Of a stretch of 64,000 bases of DNA, positions 59,838 to 64,000 are shown one piece after another. Within the stretch, counting starts at the first letter, position 1. Each line of letters begins with the position of its first letter. A program made the translations under genes and the position numbers. This stretch comes from Leptodontidium sp. MPI-SDFR-AT-0119. Its lineage: Eukaryota > Ascomycota > Leotiomycetes > Helotiales > Leptodontidiaceae. The stretch covers positions 992,001 through 1,056,000 of the forward strand of contig JAHLEZ010000019.1 in assembly GCA_020726505.1 (NCBI GenBank). The letters are read 5' to 3'. The notes under the pieces were generated by a model. It saw nothing but the letters and a program-made list of their open reading frames with translations, was not told the DNA's origin and searched no databases.

Positions 59838-60087
59838 TTTCTCAACTCTTCCAAGTAGTGAGAGGGTTTGGCTCTCTGAAAATAGTCATGTAAGAGACCA
59901 GGAAGAAGTAGATTCTGGAAAAGGGGATCATTGCTCTTAGACATAGTGTCACATGATTCACCTGTATCTCGGGGAGAATCTCAACGAGGAAGTTTAGAGC
60001 ATCACATCGCATCTAATCGCGTGCAATATTCTACCAATTGTTTTTCATTTCTATGACCTAGCTATCAATTCTAGAGCTCTAGTGCTC

Positions 60088-61109
60088 TCAGAATTCTGCA
60101 ATATGGCTCTTTACGAAATCCTTCCAACAAGTTGGCTTCGCGTCCAACAAAGCGTGACTCCCCTCCAAGCTTCTCCCAGCATAATACCCAGGACTCTCCA
60201 AAAACAGACGATTATCCAGCATCTCATCCGCCATCGGCGCGGGACAGAACGATTTGGACACCTCCGCCGTGATCTGGACGTAGTTGGCCTTCTTACCCGT
60301 CACCTCGGTAAACTTGGAAATGATCTGCTCGGGGGTGTAGTAATCGGTCGCAGCAATCGGTCGCAGCGAGGACTTGGTTTCCGGGACCTTGGATTGATGC
60401 TTGATAGCGGCTTTGACGAAGAGTCCTGGATTTGTCGGATTTGTCAGCAAGAGGTCTTGTTTATCTCGGTTAGGAACAAAATATGGGGCTTACCCATGTC
60501 TGATCCAGCATCAATCAATGGAATCTTCGCATCTTTGCTGATGGGATACGCAAGCATGTACGAACCATCCTCCTGCTTAGCCATCATCTTCATCATTCCC
60601 GTATAATTCGACATGAAGTATGCAGGCAGGACGAAAGTACATGGAACGCTCGTGTTACGAATATACTTCTCGATCTCCAACTTCTCATCAAAATGAGGGA
60701 CGTGGTTTGATTTTCCTTTGGATTTCTCGGCGACATTGAGGAGGGAGGAGAAGATCAGGTGCGAGACGCCTGCTTCTCTACTGGCGACGTTGATGCCTTG
60801 TGCCGTTCAACTTCTCGCTTACAGCTTTCCCAGTAGTTAGTTACGAGGATACGGCGTGGGAGTTTGGAGTTCAGTTCGGCCTAAAAGGGGTCAGTTCAAA
60901 CTCGTGTTGAAAAATCCGTGAACCACGTACTGAGACAACTTCGATGCCTTGCTTCGCTAGGGCCTGAGCTGCTGGCTTAGAGACATCGCGAGTGACGCCA
61001 CGAATTTGGAGCTCCTTTGAAAGAGCCCCGTCGGCGAGGATGTGTTTTATGACGGAGCCTCCTGAGCAACCGGTGGCTCCAAAACGGTGATGATTTTAAG
61101 TTTTGACAC
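60088..61109 (-). pseudogene. broken NmrA-like family gene
   Basis: The minus strand shows most of an NmrA-like Rossmann protein. A GTG stands where the start ATG is expected (61109), directly after an in-frame TAA. One base is missing near 61081 (VTV then FGATGCSGGSVIKH). After an intron near 60880-60930 comes AELN, then about 12 residues fewer than usual before LVTNYWESCK. A frame change near 60803 follows (then GVSHLIFSSLLNVAEKSKGK). The rest is open: VPCTFVLPAYFMSNYTGMM, LIDAGSDMG, an intron (GTAAGC...TCCAG, about 60434-60493), and LFVKAAIKH, to the stop at 60088. Intact relatives sense NADP and regulate nitrogen or redox responses. The several lesions make this non-functional. Confidence 0.7.
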
Positions 61110-61749
61110 TTAGAGATAATCGGAAGACGATCTATGAAGTCTGATAGATGATGAGAGAAATGAGATCGTTGGTAAAAGAAATTAGAGCATTGAAGACACG
61201 AAAATGAGAATGGGGATGGGGATGGATGGGAATTGTTGCTCAAGACAGACTGATGTCCTTCCTTTATACCAAGGCCGGGGGCTTTGAACACCCTGTCAAG
61301 GACGACGCACGATACCGTCTTGAGGCTGAATCGCCTTCCGCATTAATAATAATCTTAGATTTAGATGTATATTGGCCATCGAAGAAAGCGCGTCTGTAAG
61401 GTACTGTTGGAATAACGTTATGGAGGAGTGGTGGGGTTCGCTTAACGCAAACACTAGCCATGATGGAGACATCAAGATGAAGCAGAGGGCTGAAAGGGGC
61501 CTGAAGCGGGGAGGAATTCAAATGAACGAATGGATGCATTTATTGTATAAAGACATAAATGTAGTCAATTATGAGGGCAGTGTGAAGAGGTTTAATTCAA
61601 GTTTTGATTACAGAGTTGAGCAAGAGCTTAAATGCAGAGTCTACTACGGTTTTGGACGGTGGCAGGTCTCAGCATCACCAGAATAAGTAGTAAAATTGTC
61701 TCATAATGCATAAAGCTCGCAAATCAACTATCAGTACATGACTCACAGT
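61110..61749. other. intergenic region
   Basis: No supported gene. A 104-codon plus-strand frame (61372-61686) overlaps similar minus-strand frames and lacks motifs. Confidence 0.45.
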
Positions 61750-62870
61750 CTACGGAAGAGTCAAATGCTCCGCACCCCGCGACACTCTTGAAGCGCTCGA
61801 CTTCTCAATAACCGAACATTCCAATGCCCACCACCAATTGAGAAGAAACTTTTGCCCTACCTCCCAGTTATCAGAATCAAATCCATCTGGTCCATTGACT
61901 CTCAGCCCTTCAGCAGGATCTTCCATATCTTGAAGAAGCCTCGCTATTGCATACGGATCACGGCAAACAGGCGGCCGGAATTCCGGTGCTCGATTGAAGA
62001 CGCGGATAAGTTTGCTGCGAACCGCCGGCCAGGGTAAAATGTCGAGTATTGGGTGATGTGGTATGAGTTGCTGCTCTTCAGTGGGAAGAAAGCTCGGGGG
62101 AAGTGGCTCTCCGCTTCTCGATGTCGTTTCGTTGAATGTGCGACGAAAGTCGAGATTCCAGATGGTTTCTTCGCATTGTAGGAGGATGGCAATGTCGTAG
62201 CTTGCACGCATGACTTTTAGCTCGAAGACGTTGAGTAGGGCGTCATCCGGGAATTGAAATTGACTGATCTCGAGATCTTGAAGCTCCGAATTGGGACTTG
62301 GAGACCCGTGATATGGGTTCATAACGGCTTCTATATCCGTTGTTCGGGTTAGTGCATGTCACAATGGCGGGTCTTGATCGAAGCGGATGAGGAGTGGCTT
62401 ACGAGTCCCTGACATCCAATCGCTCTGTGCTGATGAACTGACAGGTACCATAGAGGCAGGTGGTGCACTTGTCCATGGATTTGATACCATCATATTCGTC
62501 TGCATATCCATATCATGAATGTTATGCATGTTTGGAATTGCTGGAGCTATGAGACGAGGAGCTGAGGCTCCAGTGAAAGCGGGAGAAATTTGTCGCCGAG
62601 TTTGAAGTAGCTGCTCATTGCTCATGCTGTCACTCCCATCGGAGCGCGGTAGAGATCGTTGCCCCTCCCCAGACAACTCGGCCGTCTTTCGTTCAAGCTC
62701 TTGCATTCGGTTGCGCTGTCTCTGTCCTGACGTGCTGCACTCAGCTCCTGCGGATAGATGTGAACAATTGACTTACGATATCTTCTCTGAGCAAGAACAT
62801 TCAAGACCCTCTTCCGATCTGGATCCTGTGGAGGAGGGACTTCTGTCTGGTTGGTCTGTCGTTCAGTCAT
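61750..62870 (-). CDS. bZIP transcription factor with DUF3425 domain
   Basis: Three exons: 62870-62777, 62726-62403 and 62330-61750. The introns are 50 and 72 nt (the second with a CACTAACC branch), giving 332 aa. The first junction rebuilds the basic region DPDRKRVLNVLAQRRYRQRQ followed by RNRMQELERKTAEL, the AP-1/Yap-like bZIP pattern found with DUF3425. The C-terminal half is DUF3425: LEISQFQFPDDALLNVFELK, FLPTEEQQLIPHHPILDILP and WPAVRSKLIRVF. Such factors regulate stress responses and secondary metabolism. The middle is disordered. An NmrA-like pseudogene lies downstream, and a 21-bp tandem repeat in its promoter is a candidate control element. Confidence 0.88.
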
Positions 62871-63039
62871 GTTTACTGATCCAGCATAACGATATGTTCG
62901 ATGCAGGTTTGTGGCCAGCTCCCCTAGGTATATTGGCAGTTGTTGAGCGGGCCAAAATCCTACCGAGCATAACGTTATGGTGGCTTAGTGGTGCTGCTTA
63001 GTCATAACCGTAATTCCGCAGGATGTTTGAGCCGGACTC

Positions 63040-63081
63040 TCCTCAGTCCGGACCGAACTCTACTGAGTACGGACCGAACTG
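63040..63081. promoter_or_regulatory. two diverged 21-bp tandem repeats
   Basis: Units TCCTCAGTCCGGACCGAACT and TACTGAGTACGGACCGAACT (plus one base each) are 17 of 21 identical and sit about 170 bp before the bZIP start. Each contains CGGACCG. Confidence 0.45.
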
Positions 63082-64000
63082 AAAGATTTAATGGCAGCTA
63101 TGATGTCTGACTAAAATTTAGAGTTTGCAGGTTCGTCGATTTGATCCCAAAAGCCTTCTTCCCGTCTTGTTACTGTAAATGAGACGACAGCCGCCGTAAA
63201 GCACGCCTGAACAGCGCAGGTCGGCGATAGAAGAATTATATTGGACGCTATACGAGTTCCACTTCATCAAGTATAATACGTAACCTGCATTACATGTGGT
63301 GAAGTTTCTTCTCCCATTTACTATAAATACTTAATGGCTGTTTTTGTATTAGATACTTGAAGAGTAAGAGAAAGGCAGGGGGTGCCAAGAGGCAGGATCA
63401 ACCCTTTGCATTGTGCAAAAAGCCGTAAAAGTTCTCACCCAAAAATACTATAAATAAAGAATCCGTTATATTCTCGGACTTCTGAATCTTCAATTTACAG
63501 TTAGAAAGCACTTGAAAAGGTTGAACTATTATAAATGCCATATATGTATTTTACTTTTCCGTTCGAGTGCTACTAGCCTCGCATTATTTTGTTCAATTCT
63601 ACCGAGCCAAAGTTATAACTTACCGTATATCAGTTGAGAAGCTGAAGTTCGTCGTATTAATGAAGGCTAGCTTACTTTTAGCATAGGCCATGCAATGGGT
63701 GGCTCTAAATTAGGGTGCAGACTCGATACTGGCCACCAGTTCAAAGCGCGTCTGAATTCCCCAGCCTTCCTCACAATTTGCATTCACAAGTCTTTACGTG
63801 CCCGAGAATGATCGTGTCGCACAATTAAAGTTCGATACCTTTCAGCAGCTGCTGAGTAACATCCCACAAGATATAAATATCTCATCCTTGAATATGAAGG
63901 CCAATGTTTGGCGAGATTTACTCGAGACGGCACAGTCTGCGCTTACCCCTCGACTCGACTGTCTTTGGCCAATTCGTTTTCCATTCTCGATCAAAATGAT
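63082..64000. other. intergenic region at the window end
   Basis: AT-rich DNA with no supported gene. A gene may start beyond the edge. Confidence 0.4.

Noticed and set aside
61372..61686. Plus-strand frame of 104 codons
   Set aside because: No recognisable domain and unusual composition; not supported.
1..64000. tRNA, rRNA or CRISPR arrays
   Set aside because: A few GTTCGA-like strings were seen, but no cloverleaf could be built; CRISPR is not expected in a fungal genome and no regular repeats occur.

Overview
This looks like nuclear DNA of a filamentous ascomycete (Pezizomycotina, possibly Leotiomycetes; the class is a guess). The gene models need short GT-AG introns (about 44 to 240 nt) with CTAAC- or CTGAC-type branch sites. 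The families are typical of these fungi: HET, 2EXR, LaeA-like methyltransferases, bZIP-DUF3425, PRISE-type SDR and GMC oxidoreductases. Two AT-rich stretches hold transposon remains with C-to-T-type damage, as expected from RIP. All exon joins below were made by eye from reading frames and splice motifs.

Layout. 1-7.3 kb: a broken conserved fungal gene, a GIY-YIG (T5orf172/MUG113) protein and a GMC-oxidoreductase tail relic. 7.4-13 kb: persulfide dioxygenase-like MBL protein, PRISE-type reductase and bleomycin hydrolase. 13-19.6 kb: degenerate AT-rich DNA containing a LaeA-like methyltransferase, a Tc1/mariner transposase relic and a decayed HET gene. 20-24.1 kb: LigB-type DOPA-dioxygenase-like gene and a remarkable eight-exon secreted Ala/Gly protein gene whose seven small downstream exons are all symmetric. 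24.5-30.3 kb: a decayed multi-exon fungal gene head to head with an intact HET gene. 31.7-37.8 kb: Arg/Ser-rich protein, a 160-bp MITE and a fungal transcription factor. 39.5-45.9 kb: a possible gene relic, two 2EXR genes (one frameshifted, one with a ubiquitin-like tail), a small membrane protein and a RidA protein. 47-50.2 kb: Rqc2/NEMF homologue. 52-58.6 kb: a tiny CaaX protein, an O-methyltransferase and a second LaeA-like methyltransferase. 59-63 kb: a possible FAD-oxidoreductase relic, a broken NmrA-like gene and a bZIP-DUF3425 factor.

How it fits together. The housekeeping-type genes (Rqc2, bleomycin hydrolase, persulfide dioxygenase, RidA) are intact. The lesions sit in accessory families (HET, 2EXR, NmrA, GMC, the 24.5-27.8 kb gene). 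Many of them are single missing bases, so either real decay or consensus indel errors in the assembly must be considered. Tailoring-type enzymes are scattered and no PKS, NRPS or terpene synthase is visible, so this is not a recognisable secondary-metabolite cluster. The most unusual feature is the micro-exon secreted-protein gene at 22962-24091.
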